From CAYSPU01 sp964432995 (GTDB taxonomy: Bacteria; Verrucomicrobiota; Verrucomicrobiia; Limisphaerales; JAHDYP01), in NCBI GenBank assembly GCA_964432995.1, contig CAYSPU010000088.1:1-20620 (forward strand): a DNA stretch of 20,620 nt, given 5' to 3'. Numbering within the stretch: the stretch's first letter is position 1; every line of letters starts with the position of its first letter. Positions 13,250 to 20,580 of the stretch are shown piece by piece. The notes beneath the pieces were generated by a model, which searched no databases, had not been told where the DNA came from, and saw only the letters and a list, made by a program, of their open reading frames with translations. Position numbers and translations under genes: made by a program.

Positions 13250-14627
13250 AGAACATCTTGCCCGGGTTGAGAATGCCCTTGGGATCGAGAGCCTTCCGCA
13301 GTTCGCGCATGACGCGCATCGGGGCGGGACCGGCGAACCCGGGCAGGAACCGTTTCTTGGCCACGCCCACGCCGTGTTCGCCGGTGATGGTGCCGCCGCG
13401 GCGGACGGTCTCGGCGAAGATCTCCTCGAACGCCTTCTCGACCCGATGCATCTCGTCGGCATCCCGTTCGTTGGTGAGGCAGGTGGGATGCAGGTTGCCG
13501 TCGCCCATGTGGCCGAAGGTGCCCATCCGAAGGTTGTAGCGCCGGGCGACCTCCTGAATGAAGCAGATCATCGGCGCCAGCTCGCTCCGCGGCACGGTGG
13601 CGTCCTCGAGAATGGTCGTCGGGGAAACGCGGGCCAGCGCCGAGAACGCCGTGCGCCGCGCACTCGCCAGCCGTGTGGCTTCCGCTTCGTCCGCCGCCAT
13701 GCGCACCTCCCGACACCCGCGGTCCCGACAGATCTTCGCCATCTGCTCGGCTTCCTCGTCGACCACCACCGGGTGTCCGTCGGTTTCCATCAGCAGCAGC
13801 GCTTCGCAATCCAGCGGCAGCCCGATGCGGGCGAACTCCTCGACACACTGAATGGTGGTCCGATCCAGAAACTCGAGGGTGCACGGGATGATCCGGGCGG
13901 CGATGATGGCCGACACGGCTTCGGCGGCTTGGTCCATGCGCGCGAACGTGGCAACCAGCGTGCGGCGGGCCGCCGGCCGCGGGATCAAGCGCAACAACAC
14001 CTTGGTGATCACCCCGAGCGTTCCTTCGGATCCGACGAACAAATCCCGCAAGGAGTAACCGGCCACGTCTTTCACGCACTTGTTGCCGGTCCACAGCATC
14101 TCGCCGTCCGGCAGCACCACCTCGAGCCCCAGAACGTAGTTCCGCGTCACCCCGTACTTGAGCCCGCGCAAACCGCCCGAGTTCTCCGCCACGTTGCCGC
14201 CGATGGTCGAGATCTTCATCGACCCGGGGTCGGGCGGATAGAACAGGCCCGCCGCCTCCGCCGCGTTCGCCACCGCCACCGTCGTCGCTCCCGCCTCGGC
14301 GCGGAGTGTCAGGTTGGCCGGGTCGACCTCGAGGATCCGGTCCATCTTGACCAGGCAGAGCACCAGGCTGTCGGCAACGGGAAGGCTCCCGCCGCTGAGG
14401 CCCGTGCCCGAACCGCGGGTCACCACGGGGATTCCCCGGTCGTTCGCCAGGCGCAGGATGCCGGCCACATCCTCCGTCGAACGCGGCAAGACCACGCACC
14501 CCGGCAACTGCTGCAAGGCCGCCGTGCCATCGTAGGAATACGCGATGAGATCCTCGCGGCCCGTCAGGACACTGTCGCCGCCCACCAGGCGCCGCAACTC
14601 GGTCAGCGTGACTTCTGTCAGTGGCAT
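13248..14627 (-). CDS. glcD: FAD-binding oxidase, glycolate/D-lactate dehydrogenase GlcD type
   Basis: 459 aa, the normal GlcD length. The N-terminal FAD-binding domain shows VVLPRSTEDVAGIL (45-58), RGSGTGLSGG (71-80), TIGGNVAENSGGLRGLKYG (141-159) and VGSEGTLGVIT (198-208). The C-terminal domain has GHMGDGNLHPT (372-382) and GEHGVG (416-421), and ends ALDPKGILNPGKMF, as in GlcD and D-lactate dehydrogenases. It oxidises a 2-hydroxy acid such as glycolate or D-lactate, passing electrons to GlcE/GlcF or another carrier. Neither partner gene is adjacent here, and no Fe-S domain is fused, so the substrate and electron acceptor are open. It is followed by the GxxExxY cassette and preceded by an unrelated membrane protein gene about 575 bp upstream of its start. 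Confidence 0.9.
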   Translation of the reverse strand: MPLTEVTLTELRRLVGGDSVLTGREDLIAYSYDGTAALQQLPGCVVLPRSTEDVAGILRLANDRGIPVVTRGSGTGLSGGSLPVADSLVLCLVKMDRILEVDPANLTLRAEAGATTVAVANAAEAAGLFYPPDPGSMKISTIGGNVAENSGGLRGLKYGVTRNYVLGLEVVLPDGEMLWTGNKCVKDVAGYSLRDLFVGSEGTLGVITKVLLRLIPRPAARRTLVATFARMDQAAEAVSAIIAARIIPCTLEFLDRTTIQCVEEFARIGLPLDCEALLLMETDGHPVVVDEEAEQMAKICRDRGCREVRMAADEAEATRLASARRTAFSALARVSPTTILEDATVPRSELAPMICFIQEVARRYNLRMGTFGHMGDGNLHPTCLTNERDADEMHRVEKAFEEIFAETVRRGGTITGEHGVGVAKKRFLPGFAGPAPMRVMRELRKALDPKGILNPGKMF

Positions 14628-14686
14628 GACCGACGTCTACCCGGGAACGGACGGCCGGGCAAAAAGAAAAGCACACTCGACCGCGC

Positions 14687-15205
14687 TCACGAAGCCTGTT
14701 TCGTCTTCCGGAACAACTGTTCGGCCGGGCAGCCGAGTTCGCGTTGACGGCAGTGTTTGCAGGCCAATTGTCCCCGCACCAGGCCTGTGCCCACCGAACC
14801 GAGGACCACGAGCATCACCAGGAGGACCAGCACCAGCCACGAGAAACCCCGAATCAGCAGGGCGATCCCGAAGCCCAGCGGAATCAGCGAAACCAGAAAA
14901 TCAGGAACCACGTCCCGCCAGGAGATGGACTTCGCGCCCAGCCCCTTTTCGGTGTCCTTGACGAAGAACCACGAGCAGACCCACCCCTTTCCGAAACCGC
15001 AGCGCCTGCCGAAGTAGTAGCAGTGCCGACAACTCCCGGAGAGGAGCCGCCATTCCATCCAGACGCAGTAGGCCGCATAGAGCACCCCGTACACGGTCCC
15101 CAGACGAAACGTCAGGTAGAGGCCAATCGCATAGACGCCCAGACCGACCGCGTTGCAGGCCGCGACCATCCACCACGGGAAGCTCTCAAAGGACGAATCC
15201 CTCAT
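14687..15205 (-). CDS. Conserved-looking membrane protein with paired C-x2-C-x6-C motifs
   Basis: 172 aa. Two N-terminal hydrophobic segments (about 11-33 and 36-50) and two central ones (about 101-119 and 121-144) are separated by a soluble loop. C59-x2-C62-x6-C69 (CRHCYYFGRRC, followed by GFGKG) lies after the first pair. C149-x2-C152-x6-C159-P lies right after the last helix. If the two early segments both cross the membrane, the two Cys groups would be on the same side. I believe similar proteins with a CxxCYYxGxxC motif exist in bacteria and archaea, but no function is known to me. Possible roles are metal or Fe-S binding or thiol chemistry. It ends 60 bp upstream of the GlcD start on the same strand, so co-transcription is possible. 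Confidence 0.75.
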   Translation of the reverse strand: MRDSSFESFPWWMVAACNAVGLGVYAIGLYLTFRLGTVYGVLYAAYCVWMEWRLLSGSCRHCYYFGRRCGFGKGWVCSWFFVKDTEKGLGAKSISWRDVVPDFLVSLIPLGFGIALLIRGFSWLVLVLLVMLVVLGSVGTGLVRGQLACKHCRQRELGCPAEQLFRKTKQAS

Positions 15206-15560
15206 GCCGTCGCTCCGTGATTCGCGTCGAACCTCGGACTCTCTTCCACCTGAACCAAGCCTCCGAAGTCAGGCGCCACCGCAAACACCCATCCACCTCG
15301 AGTTCTTCTTCCCTGTAGCAGCGAGGCGGCTTGCTGTCGAGACCATCCGCCGGCGCACCGTCCGTCGGCGCTTGGTTGCGACGGCCGATGCGCCGCCAGG
15401 CCCATGCAACCTTTTGTTGCGGTTGCAACAAAAGGTTGCATGGGCCTGGCATACCTCCATGAGCCCGGGCAGCACAACGGGATCAAAGACGCCGACGGTT
15501 ACGGCTCCGCCTGGTTCCTGGCGGAGGACTTCGCACCCTCAGCGGCTCGTTCCCGCGTTC
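15206..15560. other. Gene-free spacer with strong hairpin
   Basis: About 355 bp between two minus-strand membrane protein genes. The main element is a 26-bp perfect inverted repeat (listed separately). Short open frames here run through the palindrome and look spurious. No promoter could be assigned with confidence for the 172-aa protein gene starting at 15205. Confidence 0.6.
15395..15450. repeat. 26-bp perfect inverted repeat (hairpin) with 4-nt loop
   Basis: Bases 15395-15420 (GCCAGGCCCATGCAAC, then CTTTTGTTGC) are the exact reverse complement of 15425-15450, separated by GGTT. The stem contains CAACAAAAGGTTG and CCATGC blocks. It sits about 110 bp downstream of the minus-strand gene ending at 15561. 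It could terminate transcription or be a palindromic dispersed element. No T-run follows on the minus strand, so intrinsic termination is not clear. Confidence 0.95.
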
Positions 15561-16298
15561 CTACTCCGCGCCCTTGGCCTGATCGCGAAGGCACTCGGAC
15601 CAGTGACTGAGGAAGAACCGTTTCTCGGTCGGCAGGAAGGTGTCGGCCGTCCCCAGCAACGGCCGCAGCGCCGTGGTCATCTGCACCAGGACCAACACGA
15701 AGATCACCATCCAGATCCGGACGCCCCCCAGTTGACCTCCGCGTTCGCTCAAACCCACATCCAGGAACCGGAGGGCAAAGCCCGTGGCGATCGCCCCGAA
15801 CGCCAGATGCAACACCCCCATCGCCACCACGGATTCCGTGGATTGCGAGAAGACCCAGGCAACGGGCGCGAAGCCGACCAGCAGGATTGTCATCAGGGCG
15901 AGCAGTCCGGCCAGCAACCCCACCACTTCCCGGAGTCGGGCGGTGGACCCGCTCAGGCAAGCGAAGATGAAGAGGCTGGGCAGACAAATCAGAGCCGAAG
16001 CCAGCAGGCCGACGGCTATCTTGACCGGCGCGGCCCACCATTGCGTGCCGCCGGAGAACGCTCCGACCGCCAGCCCGTAGGCGAGCGCCGCGGCCAAGGC
16101 GACGCCCACGAACGTCGCGGTCAGCGAGGCCGCGCCCTGCAGTTGACGGAAGTGATGACTCACGCGCAACGGCTGGCGCAGGATGGCCTCGACCGCGGCG
16201 CCGACACCGGCAACCGGGCGCGTGTCGATCGGGGCTGAAGACGGGTGCAGTGGTGGCGGTGCCGACGGAGCCGGCGCGGGAGGATTGGTGTCGTTCAT
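15561..16298 (-). CDS. Polytopic membrane protein of unknown function, LRPLxG-containing
   Basis: 245 aa. A Pro-rich N-terminus of about 25 residues precedes about six hydrophobic helices (for example TATFVGVALAAALAYGLAVG, VGLLAGLLALMTILLVGFAP and IWMVIFVLVLVQM). The C-terminal part has LRPLLG followed by a polar tail with KRFFLSHWSE. Its pattern (WW...P, a GFAP loop after a long helix, LRPL(L/I)G near the end) parallels the upstream 236-aa protein, so the two look like diverged paralogues. The gene starts 24 bp after that gene's stop, so they are probably one transcription unit. No enzymatic motif was seen. Confidence 0.7.
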   Translation of the reverse strand: MNDTNPPAPAPSAPPPLHPSSAPIDTRPVAGVGAAVEAILRQPLRVSHHFRQLQGAASLTATFVGVALAAALAYGLAVGAFSGGTQWWAAPVKIAVGLLASALICLPSLFIFACLSGSTARLREVVGLLAGLLALMTILLVGFAPVAWVFSQSTESVVAMGVLHLAFGAIATGFALRFLDVGLSERGGQLGGVRIWMVIFVLVLVQMTTALRPLLGTADTFLPTEKRFFLSHWSECLRDQAKGAE

Positions 16299-16322
16299 GG
16301 TGTGAGGGAGGTTTGAGGTGGA

Positions 16323-17033
16323 TCAGTCCATCGATCGGAGCAAAGTGGCGACTGCGTGGAAGACGGTTTCGTAGAAATTGCCGTTCAAGGCATCGGGCCG
16401 CAGGAACTGCACGGGGAGGTTCGGGCTGCCAATGAGCGGCCGGAGAATCCAGCAGAGCTGGCTGCCGAAGAACAGGTTCCCCGCCAGCCAGGCAAACAAG
16501 ACACGCCCAGCAGCGCGCCGTGTGCCCGCCAACGATTCGAGGGCGCGGAAGAGCCGGACGTTGGCGATCACCCCGGCAAAGGCCACCGCGGCCACTTGAG
16601 CCAACTGGATGAAGCGGTACACGACTTCGGGAGGAGCCTCGCCGGGGCGGAGAGGCGGTGCATTCCAGACCAGAAACGCCATGAGCGGCGCGAAGCCGCC
16701 GAGAATCACCGCGGCCAGCGCGCAGCTCATCAGCACGAGTCGAAGGCTGTCGCGGAAGCGCAGGTCGACTCCCAGCAAGGGGGCCAGCATGCCGTTGAGC
16801 AGCGCGTTGCCCATCGTGGTCGCCAGGATCACAAGCGGGAACTTCACGAAGTTGTACGCCGCCATGAGTGGGGAACGCCACCAACCCATCGCAGCGCCAT
16901 ACAGCCCGGCACCCAGCAGAATCAGCGTTAACTGGAAAGCGACCAATCGGCCAAAGCCCCCTCCGAGATCGGCGCGCACATCGTCGACCCGACCCCCAAG
17001 CAGGAGCCGCACGCTCGCCAACCCCCGGTTCAT
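16323..17033 (-). CDS. Polytopic membrane protein of unknown function, LRPLIG-containing
   Basis: 236 aa, starting at the ATG at 17031-17033, which has GGAGG 8 nt upstream. It has about six hydrophobic helices (for example LVAFQLTLILLGAGLYGAAM, FVKFPLVILATTMGNAL and VLMSCALAAVILGGFAPLMA). After the last helix come WILRPLIGSPN and NFYETVFHAV. The early segment GRVDDVRADLGGG may be a cytoplasmic lead. WILRPxIGSP...NFYETV is, from memory, a conserved signature in unannotated PVC membrane proteins. It is paired with the downstream paralogue and lies downstream of the PEP-CTERM gene, beyond a repeat element. Function unknown. Confidence 0.72.
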   Translation of the reverse strand: MNRGLASVRLLLGGRVDDVRADLGGGFGRLVAFQLTLILLGAGLYGAAMGWWRSPLMAAYNFVKFPLVILATTMGNALLNGMLAPLLGVDLRFRDSLRLVLMSCALAAVILGGFAPLMAFLVWNAPPLRPGEAPPEVVYRFIQLAQVAAVAFAGVIANVRLFRALESLAGTRRAAGRVLFAWLAGNLFFGSQLCWILRPLIGSPNLPVQFLRPDALNGNFYETVFHAVATLLRSMD

Positions 17034-17070
17034 GGAGATGCCTCCGTCCGCTCGAGCGCACGCATTGGGA

Positions 17071-17182
17071 CCATGAACCCTTCGGAGGTAGGGCGACCTC
17101 TCCGAGGGCGCCGGAAACAAGTGGTTCACGAGCATACTCTTCTGGCGCCCTCGGAGAGGTCGCCCTACCTGTCGGTTCATGG
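17071..17182. repeat. Inverted-repeat element carrying two copies of the dispersed 26-bp core
   Basis: A 27-bp arm at 17086-17112 (AGGTAGGGCGACCTCTCCGA, then GGGCGCC) is the exact reverse complement of 17144-17170. A 31-bp AT-richer centre separates the arms. CCATGAACC (17071-17079) and GGTTCATGG (17174-17182) extend the symmetry with a small slip. The core equals the copy at 7775-7800. The stop codon of the 933-aa gene (17177-17179) lies inside the outer right arm. The size and symmetry resemble a small non-autonomous palindromic (REP/MITE-like) element; no transposase is nearby. Confidence 0.85.
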
Positions 17183-19978
17183 AAAGGGATCGCGTGAGTC
17201 CGACCGGGACGTTGTGGACGACGTACTCAGCGAGGCGCCCCTCCTCCGCCGGCAGCGCAACGCGCCCACCCCGAGAGCGGCTGCGCCCAATACGAACAAC
17301 GCGATTGTCCCAGGCTCGGGGACCGCCGCCACTTCGAGCATCGGGGGCAAAGCCGCCACCTCGAGCCCAGGAGCCGGCATGGTCGGGGTGGTCTCCTTCG
17401 CGGCAGCCTGCAGGTCGAAGCGCCGGAACTGTTCCTCCGTCTCCAGCACCACCGCACCGCTGATTGGGGTCACCAGTTGATATCGACCCACCATCCGCAC
17501 CGCCTCGGCGTCCGCCGCCGCCCGGCGCTGACCGCGGAGTTCGCGGATCCGGTCCTGCGCCCACAGCCGGGCCAGATGGAACGACACTTGCCGGCGCCCT
17601 GCCGACTCCGGAAGCGCGCTCTGGGCGGACACCGTCCGTTGGACAACCGGCTCGTCGGTCGCCTGGGTCAGCCGCGTCAGCAACCGTGCGAGGTCGTCCG
17701 CAACCGAACCCGCTCGCGCCGCCGAGCGCACTCGCGGGAGATCGCCCAACCGCTCCAGCAACCGGTTGGGGCCGGGCGCCACCTGGAACGAGTAGATCAG
17801 CGGCCCGTTCGCCGCCCGCTCGCAGCGTTGGCGGAGACTGTCGGCCGCGCCCAACACCACCGGTTGCGGTCCGTGGACCCAAACCAGAACACTTCCTGGC
17901 AAAGAGACCGCCGCGTCCCAGCCTCGGACCAGAGCCGCCACGTTGTCCTGGCCACCATGGTAACCGATTCGCCGCAGCAGTGCGGCCAACTCCGGCGACG
18001 TCCGCCGCGCTTCACCGCTTGCGGTGCCCCCGAGCGATCGCACCTTGTCAAAGGCCGCGAGGATCTCAAGATCCACACTGCCCGGAAGCGCGGCCACCGC
18101 GTCGGCTACCGCCCGCGCCGAATCCCGCATCGACACCGAACCGTCCACCACCAGCACCAATTTCGAGGCGGGCGTCGACCGCGTTGTCCCGAACATCCCT
18201 TGAACCACCCGCGCCGGCTGCACCCGGGCGTCCGCGGTCCACACTTCCCGCACCTCCGGATCTCGTTCGAGGTGCACCAACCCGCCGCCGCCGACCAGCG
18301 CGGCGTCCGCCAATTCACCGCGGACCGTCCGGCGCCCACCGTTTCCCGCCGCGTCCGCTGACAGCGCGGGGGCCTTCACCGCGACGGCGTCCGCCGTGTC
18401 CAGCCAGAGCGAATGCCGGAAGCCATCCGGAACGCTGAAGTTCCGCTCGATGAAGCACGGCCATTGGAACCGCCCCTCGCGCAGGCTCGCCAACTCGAGC
18501 GGCGCCGTGATGCCCAGACGCACCTTCATCGTGCCGCCACCCGCCGGCACCGGAAAACACTGCATCAACACCCGATCCGGCCCCGCCGTGGTCACCAGAA
18601 CCGGATCCCGCCGCTGCTGAATCGCCACCGACTGATAGGCCTGACGCGTCTGCGCCCGGCCTGAAAATGCCGCCTCGCGTTCCTCGCCATTGATCCACAG
18701 CGTAAGCCTCGAGACCACCCCGCCGGGCGGCAGCAGAACCTGCGCGCGCACCTCGTGCGCCTCCCGCGCATCGTTCCGGAACTCGATCACCCACTCGCAA
18801 TACGCCAAAGCCGCATCCGCCTCCACCACGGCGTCCAGCCGCGATCCGACCACCGACAAGCCCCGAATCCGGCCGCCCACCTGTTCGCCGCCCTGCTCCG
18901 GGTCCCAGGTCCAATCATCGAAATCGATCGGCGTCCCCCGCCCCGTCCGCACCACCGGCGGCGGCACCGCATTGAATGGTCGCCCCATCACGCGGTAGTA
19001 GACCTCCCGTGCCCGCTCCACCGGCACTGCGCGCCCCCGGGTCAACATCATCCCGGCCAAGTCCATCTGCGCCGCCCGTCGCGTGCGGCCGTAACAGGAC
19101 CTGAGCAACGTCTCGTGGTCCCCGAGACTCCGCAGCAGCCCCAACCCCCGGTTCCGAACCGCCGCATCCTCGCTCACGGCTCGATCCAGACCGATCCGCG
19201 TGGCCCAGGTCGGCACGTCGAACACCACCAGCACGGCAAAGGCCGCCACCGCCGCCGGCCACAGCGCCGGCCACCTCGCCGCCCCCGCCTCCGCCGTCAC
19301 CCGACGCAGATGTCCGCGCAGCAGCACGGCCGCCACCAGGCTCAGCATCGGCGCCCAAGGCAACAGCCCCCACCCGAACACGATGATCGCCACCAACCCC
19401 GGCAGCAGTAACGGCAGAAACTGCAAGCTGTAGTATATCGTCACGCCGATCGCCGCGCCGTTGGCCCAGGCCAGCCAGCGGGACGGCATCGGGCCACCCG
19501 CCCTGGCGGCCCGCGCCGCGCGCCAACACCACCCGTTCACCACCGGCACCAACGCCACCACCAGCACATGCCCCCACGTCGGCATCGGATCGAAGAACGC
19601 ACCCGCGCACATCCCCGTCGCCGACTCGATCAACCAGGCGATCGCCGGCAGCAATACCCCGGGGAACAACAGCCAGATCCCCGGACGCAGCCGCCGCGGT
19701 TTCGCAGAGCCAACGTCCGCGCCGCCACCCGCCGCGCCGGAAACGCTCGGTGGCGTCGCCGGCGCCTCGGGTTCGGGAGCCCCAATCCGCGCCAGCAGCC
19801 GACGCACATCCGCCTCCGTCACCACCGTCAGTTGTTGCGCTGCCACCTCGCGCTCCAGGTGCTGACGGAGATCCTCGATCACCTCGACCGGGTCTGCCCC
19901 CGCCGCCTTCAGCGAGGGTGTCAAACGTTCGAAATACGACGCCAACTCCTGCCGTGCGGCTGTCGTCCACGTACTCAT
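17177..19978 (-). CDS. HAAS-like / multi-TM / VIT / VWA protein with PEP-CTERM anchor
   Basis: 933 aa. Residues 1-70 resemble HAAS (DUF1700-type) domains that accompany PadR repressors. About six hydrophobic helices lie between 100 and 255. Residues 375-520 look like a VIT domain (YCEWVIEFRND, then QVLLPPGGVVSRLTLWING, then GRAQTRQAYQSV). Residues 605-770 are a von Willebrand A domain with MIDAS DGSVSM (612-617). LVTPISGAVVLET (835-847) follows, then a PEP-CTERM signal: VPEPG (887-890 and next), a hydrophobic helix and CRRRR (909-913). PEP-CTERM proteins are processed by an exosortase, which is not in this window. After the Arg cluster there are about 20 further residues, unusual for PEP-CTERM. 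The start overlaps the PadR stop (ATGA), so PadR probably controls it. Likely role: envelope adhesion or scaffold; not proven. Confidence 0.88.
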   Translation of the reverse strand: MSTWTTAARQELASYFERLTPSLKAAGADPVEVIEDLRQHLEREVAAQQLTVVTEADVRRLLARIGAPEPEAPATPPSVSGAAGGGADVGSAKPRRLRPGIWLLFPGVLLPAIAWLIESATGMCAGAFFDPMPTWGHVLVVALVPVVNGWCWRAARAARAGGPMPSRWLAWANGAAIGVTIYYSLQFLPLLLPGLVAIIVFGWGLLPWAPMLSLVAAVLLRGHLRRVTAEAGAARWPALWPAAVAAFAVLVVFDVPTWATRIGLDRAVSEDAAVRNRGLGLLRSLGDHETLLRSCYGRTRRAAQMDLAGMMLTRGRAVPVERAREVYYRVMGRPFNAVPPPVVRTGRGTPIDFDDWTWDPEQGGEQVGGRIRGLSVVGSRLDAVVEADAALAYCEWVIEFRNDAREAHEVRAQVLLPPGGVVSRLTLWINGEEREAAFSGRAQTRQAYQSVAIQQRRDPVLVTTAGPDRVLMQCFPVPAGGGTMKVRLGITAPLELASLREGRFQWPCFIERNFSVPDGFRHSLWLDTADAVAVKAPALSADAAGNGGRRTVRGELADAALVGGGGLVHLERDPEVREVWTADARVQPARVVQGMFGTTRSTPASKLVLVVDGSVSMRDSARAVADAVAALPGSVDLEILAAFDKVRSLGGTASGEARRTSPELAALLRRIGYHGGQDNVAALVRGWDAAVSLPGSVLVWVHGPQPVVLGAADSLRQRCERAANGPLIYSFQVAPGPNRLLERLGDLPRVRSAARAGSVADDLARLLTRLTQATDEPVVQRTVSAQSALPESAGRRQVSFHLARLWAQDRIRELRGQRRAAADAEAVRMVGRYQLVTPISGAVVLETEEQFRRFDLQAAAKETTPTMPAPGLEVAALPPMLEVAAVPEPGTIALFVLGAAALGVGALRCRRRRGASLSTSSTTSRSDSRDPFP

Positions 19979-20322
19979 GATGCGTCTCCTTGGCGTCGCC
20001 AGGTGCGGGCCCCGGCGTTCAAACGATCCACGTATTCCTGCATCAGGGCCAGCACCTGCCGACCTTCCTCAGTCAACGCGTAATACTTCCGCGCCGGGCC
20101 CTCGGCGGACTCGACCAACCGGGTGCTCACCAGCCCTTGCAGCCGCAGCCGCGACAACAGCGGATACAACGTGCCCTCCGTCACCCCGAGACCCGGCACC
20201 TCCGCCAGCGCCTTCACCAGGTCGTAGCCATACCGCTCCCGGGCGGCGAGGGCGCTCAGCACATACAGATCCAGCAACCCTTTCCGCACCTGCACCGTCC
20301 AGTTGTCAAAAAAGTCGCTCAT
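19975..20322 (-). CDS. PadR-family transcriptional repressor
   Basis: 115 aa, the usual PadR length of about 105-120. The winged helix shows the family pattern: KGLLDLYVLSAL (14-25), RYGYDLVKAL (30-39), VTEGTLYPLLSRLRLQGLV (47-65) and RKYYALTEEGRQVLALM (79-95). PadR proteins repress envelope or stress genes and are released by small molecules or partner domains. It is translationally coupled (4-bp overlap) to the HAAS-bearing 933-aa membrane protein, the classic PadR/HAAS pairing. Autoregulation of this two-gene unit is likely. The start chosen gives MSDFF directly ahead of the conserved region; the longer frame upstream runs into repeat DNA. Confidence 0.95.
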   Translation of the reverse strand: MSDFFDNWTVQVRKGLLDLYVLSALAARERYGYDLVKALAEVPGLGVTEGTLYPLLSRLRLQGLVSTRLVESAEGPARKYYALTEEGRQVLALMQEYVDRLNAGARTWRRQGDAS

Positions 20323-20352
20323 CCGGCCTGCTGAACGTAATGACCCGAGTCC

Positions 20353-20463
20353 AACCACGGATGGACACGGATACAGAATGCCTGCCCCATGCGTGACGTT
20401 CGCCCCGCACGTGCGGGGCAGAACCCCAGACCAATCCGTGTCCATCAGTGTTCATCCGTGGTT
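20353..20463. repeat. Inverted ACCACGGATGGACACGGAT repeat pair
   Basis: AACCACGGATGGACACGGAT (20353-20372) has its inverted counterpart in the stretch 20434-20463, whose halves read ATCCGTGTCCATC and GTTCATCCGTGGTT. This is a common degenerate intergenic repeat style related to those at 12.6 and 13.2 kb. Confidence 0.75.
20402..20419. repeat. 18-bp perfect palindrome
   Basis: GCCCCGCACGTGCGGGGC is self-complementary with no loop. It lies about 80 bp upstream of the padR start, between the arms of the inverted ACCACGGAT pair. Because PadR operators are dyads, it is a conceivable operator, but the high GC and repeat context make a repeat element more likely. Confidence 0.5.
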
Positions 20464-20555
20464 CCTCATTCTCGGCTCCACCCCCACTCGGGACAACAAC
20501 GGCTCCTGCGCGTGAAGGAAGGATGCCTCACCCGCCTCCCGCGGGCGCGGGGGCA

Positions 20556-20580
20556 CTCTCTCCCAGCGGATGGGAGAGGG
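20556..20580. repeat. GGGAGAGGG-type hairpin repeat
   Basis: CTCTCTCCCA (20556-20565) and TGGGAGAGGG (20571-20580) form a stem with one mismatch, followed by CCGGGGTGAGGG. It is the second member of the family seen at 7819-7845. Confidence 0.65.

Noticed and set aside
13115..13462. N-terminal extension of the GxxExxY protein (246-aa frame)
   Set aside because: The extension overlaps the GlcD coding region in another frame and is Arg/Ser/Pro-rich. A perfect AAGGAGG precedes the ATG at 13114.
15395..15450. Rho-independent terminator
   Set aside because: The stem is strong, but neither strand shows the T-run expected just after it, so I list it as an inverted repeat only.
15186..15486. Small minus-strand open frames across the 26-bp hairpin
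   Set aside because: They translate a palindrome and repeat-like spacer. They overlap each other in different frames and have no domain or ribosome site.
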